Shown here piece after piece: positions 18,305-28,139 of a stretch of 64,000 nucleotides of DNA. Source of the stretch: Cyclobacteriaceae bacterium (GTDB lineage: Bacteria > Bacteroidota > Bacteroidia > Cytophagales > Cyclobacteriaceae); contig JAEUUA010000023.1 of the NCBI GenBank assembly GCA_016787755.1, forward strand, positions 298,613 to 362,612, read 5' to 3'. The notes under the pieces are model-generated. The model did not search any database and was not told the DNA's origin. It saw only the letters and a program-made list of their open reading frames with translations. The translations under genes and the position numbers were made by a program. The stretch's first letter is position 1. Every line of letters begins with the position of its first letter.

Positions 18305-21246
18305 TTAAGTAACATTTCAATATCTTCACGTGAAAGTGACTTAATTACATTCTCTTCACTTTGAATCAGATTTTCTGATAATTTCAATTTGTGTTTTTGT
18401 AGAGTCAAGATTTTTTCTTCCACGGTGTTACGGGTTATAAATTTATAACTAAACACTTTTTTCTTTTGTCCTATACGATGTGCTCGATCCATTGCCTGTG
18501 CTTCCACAGCCGGATTCCACCAGGGGTCAAGAATAAATACATAATCTGCTTCCGTTAAGTTTAATCCTAAACCCCCTGCCTTTATAGAAATTAAGAAAAC
18601 CTTAACCGTTTCTTCCCTATTAAATCGCTCTACTTGTTCTTTGCGGTCTTTACTCGATCCATCCAAATAGGCGAATGGGATTTTCTTTTCCTTCAACATG
18701 TGACGCACGATGTCAAGATGTTTTACAAACTGACTAAACACTAAAAGTTTGTGTCCTTCCAACAAGGCATTCTCGAGCATATACGAAACGTCTTCGAGTT
18801 TACCTGAATCGCCACTATAACTTGGATCGACCATTTTCGGGTGATTGGATAATTGGCGCAACTTAGTAAGCCCTTCCAAAATCATCATGCGCGAACTGTT
18901 GATCCCCTCTTTGTCGATCAGGTCGAGAATTTTATGACGGTAGAAAGATTTCGCTTCATCGTATTTCTTTTCTTGTTCAACTGTCATATTCGTGTAGTGA
19001 ACATTCTCAACCTTTTCAGGGAGATCCGTAGCTACTTGTGATTTTAGCCTCCGCAAAAGAAAAGGTTTTATTATTGCATTTAACTTTTTTGTTTTCGCTT
19101 CATCATTTTTCTTTTCAATTGGAATCTGATATTCGTTCTTAAAGAAGGTTTGTCCACCCAGCAATCCCGGATTAATGAAAGTAATCTGAGACCATAGATC
19201 AAGTGTTGTGTTTTCTAACGGTGTACCTGTAAGGGTAAGTTTATAACGCGACTTCAGTTCTTTTACTGCTTTCGCGATATTTGAATTTGGATTTTTAATA
19301 ACCTGCGATTCATCCAAAATAATATAGTTGAAATAAAATTTCTGAAACAACTCGATATCTAACCGTGTAATGCCATAGGAAGTCAGCACCACATCGTAGT
19401 TACTAAACCGAGTGATATCTTTATTGCGCAGTGTGCCTGTGTAGGTTAAAATCTTTAAATCCGGAGTAAACTTGGCCGCTTCCATTTCCCAATTGTAAAT
19501 CAGTGAAGTTGGCATAATCAATAATGTTGTTCCTGCTTCCCCTTTTTCTTTCTCTGACTGAAGAAGTGCCAATGCTTGAACAGTCTTTCCAAGACCCATA
19601 TCATCGGCCAGGCATCCGCCCAGATGAAACTCGTTTAAAAAGCGCAGCCAATTATATCCAGCTTTTTGATAAGGTCGAAGTATGCCTTCAAATTTTTCCG
19701 GAAGTGCATAATCTTTAATTCCACTGAATGATTGCAGGTTGCGGAGTCTATCGCTCATATGAACTTTAGCAAGACTTCCCTCTTCTAATTCACGCAATAA
19801 ATTTATATGATGTTTCTTTAGAACAGGTTTTTCATTTTTGCCATGTGTTTCGCTCATAGCAAAAAGATCTCCGTATTTTACTAGCCAGGTTTCGGGTATG
19901 ATGGCTATCTCTCCATTAGGAAGTTTAAACTCAACTTTCTTCTTAAGAATTAGTTTGCGCAATTCTTTAAAAGAAATTTCATACTCGCCAAACCTGATTT
20001 TTGCATGGATATCAAACCAGTCAATATTTTCTTTTACTTCTAGCTCAATTACTGCCTTACCAACAAAGTATTTTTTATCTCTGTTATCGGGCTGGCTAAC
20101 TTCAAACCCGAGGTTAAGCAGGTTAACACGATTTTCATTTAACCACGAAAAGGCCTGGGCTTTTTCAACAGCAGTGCGAAAACCGCGTAAAGGAAGCCCT
20201 AGCTTTATAAGAGTTTGTGAGTATTGTTTCTCCGTATCATTACTTCTTTTAATACGATGAAAAACGTAATCATTATCTTTTTTCTCAACCGTTACACTTA
20301 CAGGACCAAAGGCATCTCCCCGAAAACGGTGCTTTCCATATTTAAATGAAAGATCAAATACAATTTTGCCAGCCTCGTCACTTGCAACCCCATCATCATT
20401 CGATTCTCCAAACAACGATTTAACTTCTTTTGAAGTAGCCGGGGGTAACTCTGAAATCGTTAACAGCGGATGAGGATCATACTCATGCTTATTAATTTCA
20501 AACCCATGCGCCTCAATCTCATCAAAAGAAGCTATCAGAGGAGCGACAAATCGATTGTAATAAGTTTCCTCCAGGTTTTTAGGAATGACTACATGCTTCT
20601 TGCTTAGGAAGGGTAAAAGTTTTTTCCCATCCACTGATTTTTCAAAACCATAAAGTTTTCCGTTTAACACCATCCAGGCCGGATGTTTGCAAATCAAGTA
20701 GGCACTTGGATTGGGAATTTCCACCCGTTTTCCCTCATAGCTTATGGTTGGGAAATAATTTGTGCTTTCATCACCTCGTCTGAAATGAAATTGAATGCTG
20801 GCGCGTTTATCCAATACTTCTACTTGCCTCCAGGTAGGTTCGCCATCATTGCCCATTTCGAACAGCATCTTACCCTTCATTTTCTCAAGCACAGCAGCTC
20901 TCCGCTTTTCCATGAACACTTCAATTTGTTCTTGAAGGAGTTCATCACCTTTTTCCTTTTTGAAAACCTTATTGAAGAATTCATCGGGCTTCATGATTTT
21001 TTTTGAAAAATGTTTGAGGACGGCATCCTGGCTCATTCCATCCATCATTTCTATTAATTCAAAGTCGCGATCATCTAACCCTTTAGAAAATTCACGAGCG
21101 TTCTTATGGGAAATGTTCTGATGTTGATAGGTGAGCTTTCCTTTTTCATCAACATGAACAATAAACGACTCAAAAATATAGCCCAAATACTCATGCTGAT
21201 ACAGCGAGTAGATGATTTGAAAAGGTTGGGCTGCCGAAACTTTCAT
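18301..21246 (-). CDS. SNF2-family DEAD/DEAH-box helicase
   Basis: A 981-residue ATP-dependent DNA translocase. The N-terminal 450 residues form the SNF2-associated region of unknown structure. The helicase core contains DDMGLGKT (Walker A), DESQVIKN (the DExx box with Ser-Gln), LTGTPLEN, and the C-terminal GGLGLNL ... DPWWNPAVEAQAMDRAHRIGQ box. Cellular partners are unknown; bacterial members have been linked to transcription and recombination. I start at the ATG at 21246 (MKVSAAQPFQ); an ATG at 21282 is in frame but adds a short segment unlike the family. It converges with the acyltransferase and overlaps its stop by four bases. Confidence 0.9.
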   Translation of the reverse strand: MKVSAAQPFQIIYSLYQHEYLGYIFESFIVHVDEKGKLTYQHQNISHKNAREFSKGLDDRDFELIEMMDGMSQDAVLKHFSKKIMKPDEFFNKVFKKEKGDELLQEQIEVFMEKRRAAVLEKMKGKMLFEMGNDGEPTWRQVEVLDKRASIQFHFRRGDESTNYFPTISYEGKRVEIPNPSAYLICKHPAWMVLNGKLYGFEKSVDGKKLLPFLSKKHVVIPKNLEETYYNRFVAPLIASFDEIEAHGFEINKHEYDPHPLLTISELPPATSKEVKSLFGESNDDGVASDEAGKIVFDLSFKYGKHRFRGDAFGPVSVTVEKKDNDYVFHRIKRSNDTEKQYSQTLIKLGLPLRGFRTAVEKAQAFSWLNENRVNLLNLGFEVSQPDNRDKKYFVGKAVIELEVKENIDWFDIHAKIRFGEYEISFKELRKLILKKKVEFKLPNGEIAIIPETWLVKYGDLFAMSETHGKNEKPVLKKHHINLLRELEEGSLAKVHMSDRLRNLQSFSGIKDYALPEKFEGILRPYQKAGYNWLRFLNEFHLGGCLADDMGLGKTVQALALLQSEKEKGEAGTTLLIMPTSLIYNWEMEAAKFTPDLKILTYTGTLRNKDITRFSNYDVVLTSYGITRLDIELFQKFYFNYIILDESQVIKNPNSNIAKAVKELKSRYKLTLTGTPLENTTLDLWSQITFINPGLLGGQTFFKNEYQIPIEKKNDEAKTKKLNAIIKPFLLRRLKSQVATDLPEKVENVHYTNMTVEQEKKYDEAKSFYRHKILDLIDKEGINSSRMMILEGLTKLRQLSNHPKMVDPSYSGDSGKLEDVSYMLENALLEGHKLLVFSQFVKHLDIVRHMLKEKKIPFAYLDGSSKDRKEQVERFNREETVKVFLISIKAGGLGLNLTEADYVFILDPWWNPAVEAQAMDRAHRIGQKKKVFSYKFITRNTVEEKILTLQKHKLKLSENLIQSEENVIKSLSREDIEMLLN

Positions 21247-21297
21247 GAACAAAAAAACTTTTATCTGCATCCATAAGTGCAACTCGACCTATAAAAG

Positions 21298-21325
21298 AAG
21301 CACTTAAGGCTACTTTTAAGCACTT
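21298..21325. repeat. Two 8-bp direct repeats 20 bp apart upstream of the SNF2 gene
   Basis: AAGCACTT occurs at 21298-21305 and 21318-21325, exactly 20 bp apart, which is two helical turns. A partial inverted copy (AAGTGC) lies at 21275-21280. All are in the 165-base region upstream of the SNF2 start and could be a regulator site. Confidence 0.35.
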
Positions 21326-21411
21326 TACAGAGTAAGCAGAATTGCAAATTAGGTAATTCTAACTTAAAAATTCGTTGAATTTGTCCTAAAATCATGCTTA
21401 CTAATTACATG

Positions 21412-22635
21412 CTACAAATGATCGATTGAGTAGGAACGGGCAGCAAGCCGTGCAGGATAAAAGGAAACCAAACTAGTTATTGCAATAATAGCTAGGGAGG
21501 TAAGGAGAAAATCTGAGAACTTCATGTCAACCGGGTAGCTTGAAACAATGGCATTGTCCATGCCCATTCCCACCAATCCAAAACGACTCTGTAACCAGCA
21601 GATGATGCCTCCCAATGCAAGTCCGGTAATGGCTCCTGAAAATGCAATGAGGGCCCCCTCGCTCAAAAATATTTTTTGAATTAACTGCTGCTGTCCTCCC
21701 ATCGCAAATAGAATTGAGATGTCTTTTTTCTTATCAATCGCCAGCATCATCAAAGAAAAGAAAATGTTTATGGATGCAACTAACACCAACAAAATCAGCG
21801 CTACGGCTGTAAAAAGTTTTTCAATTTTAAGTAAGCGGTAGATGTCCTGATGTTGTTCTTCGTTGGTAAGTACTTTAAACTTCTCACCAACAACTGCTTT
21901 AATTCTTTTTTGAACATCCTTTTCATTTACTCCCATATTGGTTTGAATTTCCAAAGCCGTGCGCTTATCTCCATAGGTTAGCAATTCCTGAGCAAATTGA
22001 AGTGGTACAAAAATGTAATTCTCATCGTAATTCTTCTCAATGGAAAAAACTCCTCCCGGTTCAATGGATTTTCTTGTATATATCTGCGAAGGATCCATAC
22101 CTGATGATTTCATGTTTTTAATGTAGAATAATTGCAAGGGATATAAGTTCTCCCCGGCTGCTACCGACAGGGCATACTGAATTCCGCGCCCAATGATGGC
22201 ATAATTAATTCCTTTCTCCTCTAGCACCAATCTGCCATCGGCAATATGATTGTCTAGCCGATGCTGATCAAGAAAATTATTACTTACCCCCTTTAGGGTA
22301 ATTACCATATCGGCCTCGCGATAACGCACGTATGCGTAGTCTTCTATTACCTCCGTAACAATTTGAACTCCTTCAATGGCTTTGATTTTATTTAGAAATT
22401 CAGGGGATACCTCGAATGATTTTCCCTTTACTAATTCTACTTTTATTTCGGGGTCGAAAGAAGAATTTAAGGATCGAAGCAAATCTCCTAACCCATTGAA
22501 CACGGAGAGCACTATGATTAAAGCAGCCGTGGAGAAGGCGATTCCAATCATGGAGAGTAAGGAAATGATGTTAATAAAATTTTTCTTTCTCCTGGAGAAA
22601 AAATATCGTCTCGCTATGAAAAGGGAAAGATTCAA
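21412..22635 (-). CDS. LolC/E-like ABC transporter permease (FtsX family)
   Basis: A 407-residue inner-membrane protein with one N-terminal and three C-terminal TM helices around a periplasmic domain (about 45-230). The N-terminal FIARRYFFSRRKKNFINI box is characteristic of lipoprotein-releasing LolC/LolE permeases. Role: ATP-driven extraction of lipoproteins from the inner membrane, or more generally transport of a hydrophobic substrate. No ABC ATPase is adjacent, so it would pair with a subunit encoded elsewhere. It follows rbfA by 23 bases and is almost certainly co-transcribed with it. Confidence 0.85.
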   Translation of the reverse strand: MNLSLFIARRYFFSRRKKNFINIISLLSMIGIAFSTAALIIVLSVFNGLGDLLRSLNSSFDPEIKVELVKGKSFEVSPEFLNKIKAIEGVQIVTEVIEDYAYVRYREADMVITLKGVSNNFLDQHRLDNHIADGRLVLEEKGINYAIIGRGIQYALSVAAGENLYPLQLFYIKNMKSSGMDPSQIYTRKSIEPGGVFSIEKNYDENYIFVPLQFAQELLTYGDKRTALEIQTNMGVNEKDVQKRIKAVVGEKFKVLTNEEQHQDIYRLLKIEKLFTAVALILLVLVASINIFFSLMMLAIDKKKDISILFAMGGQQQLIQKIFLSEGALIAFSGAITGLALGGIICWLQSRFGLVGMGMDNAIVSSYPVDMKFSDFLLTSLAIIAITSLVSFYPARLAARSYSIDHL

Positions 22636-22658
22636 AAAAACTTTAGATAACAGATTGT

Positions 22659-23033
22659 TTAGGCCTGCTCATCATTTTCCTTAGGGATGTTCAGGTTTTT
22701 AATTAGGTCTTCTATACGCTGTGCATTTTCTTCCACCTCATCAATAAAAAATAAAAGAGCAGGAATTATACGAGCCTGATTGCGGATGCGATCTCCCAAT
22801 GCTTTTCTGATTTCACTTTTGTGCGATTCAATATTAGCCAGCACGGCATTTTTATCTTTGGCTAAAGTCATACTTAAATAGACTTTGGCAATACTTAAAT
22901 CAGGACTCATTTGAACACCGGCTATGGTAATAAAAGCATTCCCTAAGATTCCCTTCTTGTCCTTCAGGAAAATATCACTTAATTCCTTTAGAATCAGCTT
23001 GCTGTATTTCTGCTGTCGTACGGTGCCACTCAT
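22659..23033 (-). CDS. rbfA: 30S ribosome-binding factor RbfA
   Basis: A 124-residue KH-fold protein needed for 16S rRNA maturation and 30S assembly. Recognisable segments are RQQKYSKLILKEL near the start, a central SPDLSIAKVYLS strand and IRNQARIIPALLFFIDE. The start is ATG 23033, directly preceded by TTG 23036. A perfect -7 element (23039-23046) lies only five bases before the ATG, so the mRNA is probably leaderless. Downstream lies the LolC/E-like permease. Confidence 0.92.
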   Translation of the reverse strand: MSGTVRQQKYSKLILKELSDIFLKDKKGILGNAFITIAGVQMSPDLSIAKVYLSMTLAKDKNAVLANIESHKSEIRKALGDRIRNQARIIPALLFFIDEVEENAQRIEDLIKNLNIPKENDEQA

Positions 23034-23038
23034 CAAGG

Positions 23039-23046
23039 CAAAGATA
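23039..23046 (-). promoter_or_regulatory. -7 promoter element of rbfA
   Basis: The minus strand reads TATCTTTG, an exact consensus match, with five bases (CCTTG) before the rbfA ATG. The position implies a leaderless transcript or a leader of one or two bases. Confidence 0.6.
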
Positions 23047-23126
23047 CTAAAGATTACTGTGTCCGCTTTTATATCTGTAAGACTGTCAACTTTTTTATTT
23101 TATTTGCGCCAACAAACTAACCATCG

Positions 23127-24521
23127 GTGCTACTTCGCCTTTTCCGTGTTAATGATCCTTATCGCTTGCTGGGCATATTTGCTTTGTTGGTTGCCTTTAG
23201 CTTATGGTTTTTTATCGATCCTGCTGATTTAACACTAAATGAGCTTAAGAGCATAGTTTTGGGAGAATCGCTAAACGATGGAAAAACTTTATATGCTGAA
23301 CTATTCACGAGCACACCGCCACTGACTGCGTGGTTCTTTGAATGGATCGATTTTATTTTTGGACGATCCCTCCAAGCACGTCATATCATTTCCTTATTGA
23401 TCATCTTTTTTCAAGGCTCCTTTTTTGCTATTGTGCTGATCAATAACAAAGCTCAAAATGAAAACACCTACTTACCCGCTTTAATTTTTGGCGTTCTTTG
23501 TTTGTTTTCGTTCGATATGCTCTCGCTATCGGGTGAACTTCTTGCCTCCACATTCCTCCTCTTCGCATTAAATAATCTTTTTAAAGAAGTTGAGTTCAGG
23601 ATTCAACAGGACAGTACGCTTTTAAATTTGGGAATTTACTTAGGTATTGCATCACTTTTTGTTTTTAGCTATTCTATCTTTTTGCCAGGAACGCTAGTTA
23701 TTCTTATGATTTTCACGCGCGCCACTGTTCGCAAAATTTTGCTGCTTGTTTATGGGTTTATTTTGCCCCACTTACTGCTAATGACCTTCTACTTTACAAA
23801 GGGAGACTTCAATTTTGTTTGGACCAATTTCTATCAAGGAAATGAATGGCGTGCAGATAATTTCATCTCGCTATGGAGCCTGGTGTGTTTATCCGCTACC
23901 CCTATTATTTATTTTCTATTTTCTTTAGTGATGGTTAATCGTGAGGCGCACCTGACAAAATATCAATCTCAGCTTTTACAAATAATGTTTTTATGGCTTG
24001 GTGTGGCTATGTTAGAGATAACTCTCGCGGGCAAAATGACTCCGGCCAGAGTAATAACATTCATTCCTCCGCTGGCTTATTTTACGAGCCATTACCTATT
24101 ATTGATCCGAAGAAAATGGATTGGCGAAATTATGTTGTGGATGTTTGTTGGAGGCATTGTAACAACCAGCCAACTGGCGCGCTATGGAAAAATTAACGCT
24201 ATTGAATACGGGGGGCTATCCATTACTGAATCAAATTACAGGAATCAAATAAAAGGGAAAAAAATTCTTGTGCTTGGAACAGACTGGGGCCTATTCAAAG
24301 AAAACAAACTGGCGTCCTATTTCTATGATTGGTCCTTATCAAAGAACTATTTTGAAAATCCGGACTATTTTGAAAACGTAGTTTTGATAGACCAATCGTT
24401 GGTGCTTGATGCACCGCAAATAATTGTTGATACCAAAAATCTGATGGAAAAGATCATGGTTCGAAATCCAAAATTAATGAGCAAATATGAGCGCGCTGGA
24501 GACCTTTACATTCTCAAGTAG
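23127..24521 (+). CDS. Polytopic membrane protein of unknown function
   Basis: A 464-residue protein with about ten hydrophobic segments and short charged loops; the C-terminal ~100 residues are soluble and end YILK. The start is a GTG at 23127: an in-frame stop lies at 23118 and no ATG lies between. A hydrophobic first helix, a conserved-looking RLFRVNDPYRLLG N-terminus and an acidic loop after it recall GT-C glycosyltransferase-like proteins and the DUF6427 family of Bacteroidota, but no decisive motif is seen. It is divergent from rbfA and followed, 33 bases on, by a small exported protein. Confidence 0.6.
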   Translation: MLLRLFRVNDPYRLLGIFALLVAFSLWFFIDPADLTLNELKSIVLGESLNDGKTLYAELFTSTPPLTAWFFEWIDFIFGRSLQARHIISLLIIFFQGSFFAIVLINNKAQNENTYLPALIFGVLCLFSFDMLSLSGELLASTFLLFALNNLFKEVEFRIQQDSTLLNLGIYLGIASLFVFSYSIFLPGTLVILMIFTRATVRKILLLVYGFILPHLLLMTFYFTKGDFNFVWTNFYQGNEWRADNFISLWSLVCLSATPIIYFLFSLVMVNREAHLTKYQSQLLQIMFLWLGVAMLEITLAGKMTPARVITFIPPLAYFTSHYLLLIRRKWIGEIMLWMFVGGIVTTSQLARYGKINAIEYGGLSITESNYRNQIKGKKILVLGTDWGLFKENKLASYFYDWSLSKNYFENPDYFENVVLIDQSLVLDAPQIIVDTKNLMEKIMVRNPKLMSKYERAGDLYILK

Positions 24522-24554
24522 AATCTGTTACTTTACTATTCAAAAGAACTGCTG

Positions 24555-25106
24555 GTGAAATTACGGGTACTAGTTCTTAGGTTGTCCTGGTCATTGCTTT
24601 TTTACTCATGCAACGAGGTAACGTTTCACGAACCGCAGCCTTCTGGCATTGCACCATTAAAAAGCATACCATCTGCCTTACAGGGTCAATATTCCACACG
24701 CGATAAAACCACCGGGGAAATTGGTGACACCTTAATTATCGAGTCGTGGGGCTATCATTTCAAGGATACTAATGATAAAGCCTGGCTGGGGAGTGGTAGA
24801 ATCAGCGATACGCTAGTCGTTAAGTTTTATCAAAATTATTACTTCGTCAACTTTAAAGAAGGTGATCAATGGGTGCTTCGAATAGTAAAAGAAAAATCAC
24901 CCGGTGTTCTTGATTTTTTGTCGATAGATATTCAAGACGATGCCAACCGCAAGGAAATGTTGAAAAGGATTTCGCGAAAAATTCCTGTTAAGGAAGTAAA
25001 AAAGATTGACGATACGTTTTATCAGATCAAGCCGACTCAGGCACAATTAATGACATTGATCAGAGAGGGATATTTTACCGGGATTGAGTTGAGGAAGATG
25101 AAGTGA
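24555..25106 (+). CDS. Small hypothetical exported protein (possible lipoprotein)
   Basis: A 183-residue protein starting with GTG at 24555. The N-terminus is basic and hydrophobic and reaches a Cys at about residue 19 (LLFYSC); this is an atypical lipobox because -1 is Ser but -3 is Phe. The mature part is beta-rich and ends with a basic tail. I recognise no domain. The 33-base gap suggests co-transcription with the polytopic protein. The GTG and the absence of an in-frame ATG make the start less certain than for its neighbours. Confidence 0.6.
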   Translation: MKLRVLVLRLSWSLLFYSCNEVTFHEPQPSGIAPLKSIPSALQGQYSTRDKTTGEIGDTLIIESWGYHFKDTNDKAWLGSGRISDTLVVKFYQNYYFVNFKEGDQWVLRIVKEKSPGVLDFLSIDIQDDANRKEMLKRISRKIPVKEVKKIDDTFYQIKPTQAQLMTLIREGYFTGIELRKMK

Positions 25107-25107
25107 G

Positions 25108-25146
25108 CAGAAGAGTCCTACACTTTTGAAGCGTAGAACTGTTCTG
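25108..25146. terminator. Imperfect hairpin between convergent genes
   Basis: Arms 25108-25121 and 25133-25146 pair at 12 of 14 positions around an 11-base loop, between the stop codons of the plus-strand gene (25106) and the AsmA gene (25161). A short T-rich stretch follows on the plus strand. It may act as a weak bidirectional terminator. Confidence 0.4.
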
Positions 25147-25160
25147 AGAAATTCTTTTAA

Positions 25161-28139
25161 TCAATTATTCTTCTTTTTCTTCAGCAGGTTTTGAAGTTTG
25201 TTTTCCAAGACCTTCTGAGCTTCCTGCTTTACATCCGTTTTTGTTGAATCCGCTGGCGCTCCGGCTACCACTTTGGTAGTATCCTTCTTAGAGCTGAGAA
25301 TATTACTAAGTACATCTTTCGGTTTTCCTCCCTCTAAAACACCTTGTATAGCTTGTTTTCCTTTTTCTTCTGCCGCAGCGGTCACAGCCTGTGTTACTTG
25401 CTGTTTTTGCTCCTCCATGAGTAAACTAGTTTTGGGATCTTTATAATTGCCTCCCAAAGCAATGGTTACAGGAATCTCCGAAGTAGGATTATTTGCCCCC
25501 GTATTTTTATTTATAAATCCTTGAAGCTGAGATCCTAATTTACCAGCAGGCACATTCATTTTAAGAAGATAATTAATGGAGCCGTCTAAACCGGTGCTTC
25601 CACTGATGTTTGTTTTGTACTCTCCAAATTTTACATCAAACGGTTTTACGCTTAGCGAACCATCTTTAATGGCTGCAGACATCAACACATCTTTTAACGT
25701 TACCTGATCAGAATTATCAAGTTTAGTAAGAGAGGTTATGCCCGAAACCAATTTTGATTGGGTTAAAGCAGCTTGAGCAATTTTAATCAAACCACTACCA
25801 TTCACCGTATTCATCTTAGGCATCATGTCCTGTCCTAATTCGCCACTGATTTTAAAATCCGTTCCAAAACTTCCATTCACCAAACCAGCAATTGGTGCAT
25901 AGGTTTGTACAATCGAAAAGGAAGTAGCCGCCTGTTGAATAGAAAGGCTTTCTATCTTAATTCCCAAATCATACAAGGGGTGGTTTATGTCTTTTGTATT
26001 ATAGGTTCCGTTGATGGCAAACGCCCCGCCAAGCATATTGAATTTTAATTCATTTAAGTTCGCAATCCCATCTTTTACAATTACATCCCCATTCACATTA
26101 GTCATTGTATAGTCCATCATCTTCACGGTTTTTAAATTGGAATGAAGAATAAAATCTATATTCTGTGGCACAGGAATAATACTATAGGCAGTCGGTTCAG
26201 CAGGCGTTGTGGGGGCTTCCGTATCCGTCATAAATTCATTCAGGTCTAAAAGCACTGAATTGAAATTCATATTACCTTTTATGGTTTCGGAGCCAAACAA
26301 ATAACCAATATAATTGCTGATGGACCCGGCCACGGTAAAATCACTCTTACCGATGGTTCCTGTAGTATTTGTAATCTCTATTTTTTTTGGATCAAACACA
26401 GCATTGGCCTGGCTGATGGCAACGGGAGGAAGATCGGCAGAGCTGTATTTAAAATCCCTAAGCGTAGCAATACCACTAGTGGGCAATCGATCATATCTTC
26501 CCGCATCCAGATCAGAATACTTCCCTTTAGTTTCGATATCCGCTTTAACCTTTCCGGCAAGAGTCATACCTTCAACCGGAAATATCTTAGTGATCTTTTC
26601 CAGATCAATGCCTCCATTTGCTTTTACATCCCATGTGTAGTCATCCAGGTTTTGTAGGATCAAATCCGCAGTAAATCGTTCGCCATCCAACAACATTCCA
26701 AAGTCCTTTACATTTATTAAAGTCTCTGCGATTTTTCCAGTTGCGTTTTGAATCGAGGCTTTGAATCTAAGGTCTTCTAATGGAATCGGAAATTCAGAAG
26801 ACTTCACGTACCCATTGGCGAGTGACATCGTTGCGTTTACAGAAGGCATCACTTTCCTTATACTATCGTACACACCTTTTGCCGTTGCATCAACCGCAAA
26901 AGCACCTTTCATTTCCAACCCATCCATGGGAAACATCGTGCCAAGTTCGGCCAGGTTGAGTGCTGCCTTTACATTAGCATCCATGCGATAATCTTTCAAG
27001 TTCTCAATCAACAGGCGCGCGTCTACTGGATTGGTTCCAAATTCCAGATGAAGTTTCTTTAAGTCAATTACTGTATTTTCAATAACTCCAGTCTTATTAT
27101 CAACCAACAAATCCATGTTAATGTTAGAGATTGCAGTTGGCAGATCGGGATATTTGAACATGGCATCTGTTACATTAAGCGCCATATTAAATGCCGGCAT
27201 TTGGGTGTCACTCATGGTGCCTTTTACAAATCCCGAAAAAGACAAATCACCTTTGGTTTCAATATTACCAAAGTCTTTGGTATACATACCGGGCACAAGG
27301 GATAGTAAACTCTTAAATGAATTTTCCGGACTTGAGAACTGCATGTCCATGGCATAATCATTCTCATTCATTTTAAACCAGCCCTCCAGATGCATAGTAA
27401 AGTCATTAAGTCTTGTGCTATTGTCCTTAAACGTATACCGTGTGTATTCCTCACTAATTCCAATTATAGCACTAAACTCAGCTTGTTTATTAGTCAGATA
27501 CTCCGTGCCATCAAACTTAACTGTAAAAGAGTCGATGGTAGTTTTTGTTTTTAAATCAAACTCTTTTTCATTGAAGTCCCCACTGCCGCTGTGATTTAAC
27601 CCCTTCAATGAGGTATAAAATGGAATGGATTGATCGTCATAAGTAAGTTGTCCATCACTTATTTTCCAGTGATCAATTCCAAATGAAAATGAACCCGGTT
27701 CTTCCGCAGCAGGTGCTGCTTCCGGTGAAGGGTAGGTAATATCATAATTCGACTTACCATCGGGCAGCACTTTTATCGTAATCTGCGGACGAAACAATGT
27801 AATCCCTTTTATTCGCAACTGATCCCCAAAAACCAGTTCCTTTAGGTTTAGCTCCACAGCAAATTCCTCAACCACAAAAAGTGGGGTGCCTGCAAACGGT
27901 TCGCGGTTAAAAACGCCCAATTCTTTAATCTTCACTGTAACATTGGGGAAATTGCTGAATAGGGTGAGATCAAAATTATTCACATCAAAAATTATATCTG
28001 CATTAATGTTTTTGGCTAGTTCCTTATCGATGGCGGATTTTATGTCGTCTTTAAATAAAACAGGAATGATATAAGCAGCAGCAACTACAACAAGTATTAG
28101 AATGCCAACCCCCATTAAAATTTTTTTCACAATCTTCAT
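25161..28139 (-). CDS. AsmA-family protein
   Basis: A 992-residue protein with one N-terminal TM helix (about 7-28) and a long, repetitive, beta-strand-rich periplasmic portion. The layout resembles AsmA/YhdP/TamB-type proteins, which form lipid-channelling bridges or affect outer-membrane lipid composition. Typical elements are an N-terminal AsmA segment of about 110 residues and repeated SGSISNYIG/GGxxxLxxxxF-like strands. The C-terminus is a charged helix rich in Lys and Gln with a K-rich end. It heads a minus-strand run and has its own -7 element (28165-28172). Confidence 0.85.
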   Translation of the reverse strand: MKIVKKILMGVGILILVVVAAAYIIPVLFKDDIKSAIDKELAKNINADIIFDVNNFDLTLFSNFPNVTVKIKELGVFNREPFAGTPLFVVEEFAVELNLKELVFGDQLRIKGITLFRPQITIKVLPDGKSNYDITYPSPEAAPAAEEPGSFSFGIDHWKISDGQLTYDDQSIPFYTSLKGLNHSGSGDFNEKEFDLKTKTTIDSFTVKFDGTEYLTNKQAEFSAIIGISEEYTRYTFKDNSTRLNDFTMHLEGWFKMNENDYAMDMQFSSPENSFKSLLSLVPGMYTKDFGNIETKGDLSFSGFVKGTMSDTQMPAFNMALNVTDAMFKYPDLPTAISNINMDLLVDNKTGVIENTVIDLKKLHLEFGTNPVDARLLIENLKDYRMDANVKAALNLAELGTMFPMDGLEMKGAFAVDATAKGVYDSIRKVMPSVNATMSLANGYVKSSEFPIPLEDLRFKASIQNATGKIAETLINVKDFGMLLDGERFTADLILQNLDDYTWDVKANGGIDLEKITKIFPVEGMTLAGKVKADIETKGKYSDLDAGRYDRLPTSGIATLRDFKYSSADLPPVAISQANAVFDPKKIEITNTTGTIGKSDFTVAGSISNYIGYLFGSETIKGNMNFNSVLLDLNEFMTDTEAPTTPAEPTAYSIIPVPQNIDFILHSNLKTVKMMDYTMTNVNGDVIVKDGIANLNELKFNMLGGAFAINGTYNTKDINHPLYDLGIKIESLSIQQAATSFSIVQTYAPIAGLVNGSFGTDFKISGELGQDMMPKMNTVNGSGLIKIAQAALTQSKLVSGITSLTKLDNSDQVTLKDVLMSAAIKDGSLSVKPFDVKFGEYKTNISGSTGLDGSINYLLKMNVPAGKLGSQLQGFINKNTGANNPTSEIPVTIALGGNYKDPKTSLLMEEQKQQVTQAVTAAAEEKGKQAIQGVLEGGKPKDVLSNILSSKKDTTKVVAGAPADSTKTDVKQEAQKVLENKLQNLLKKKKNN

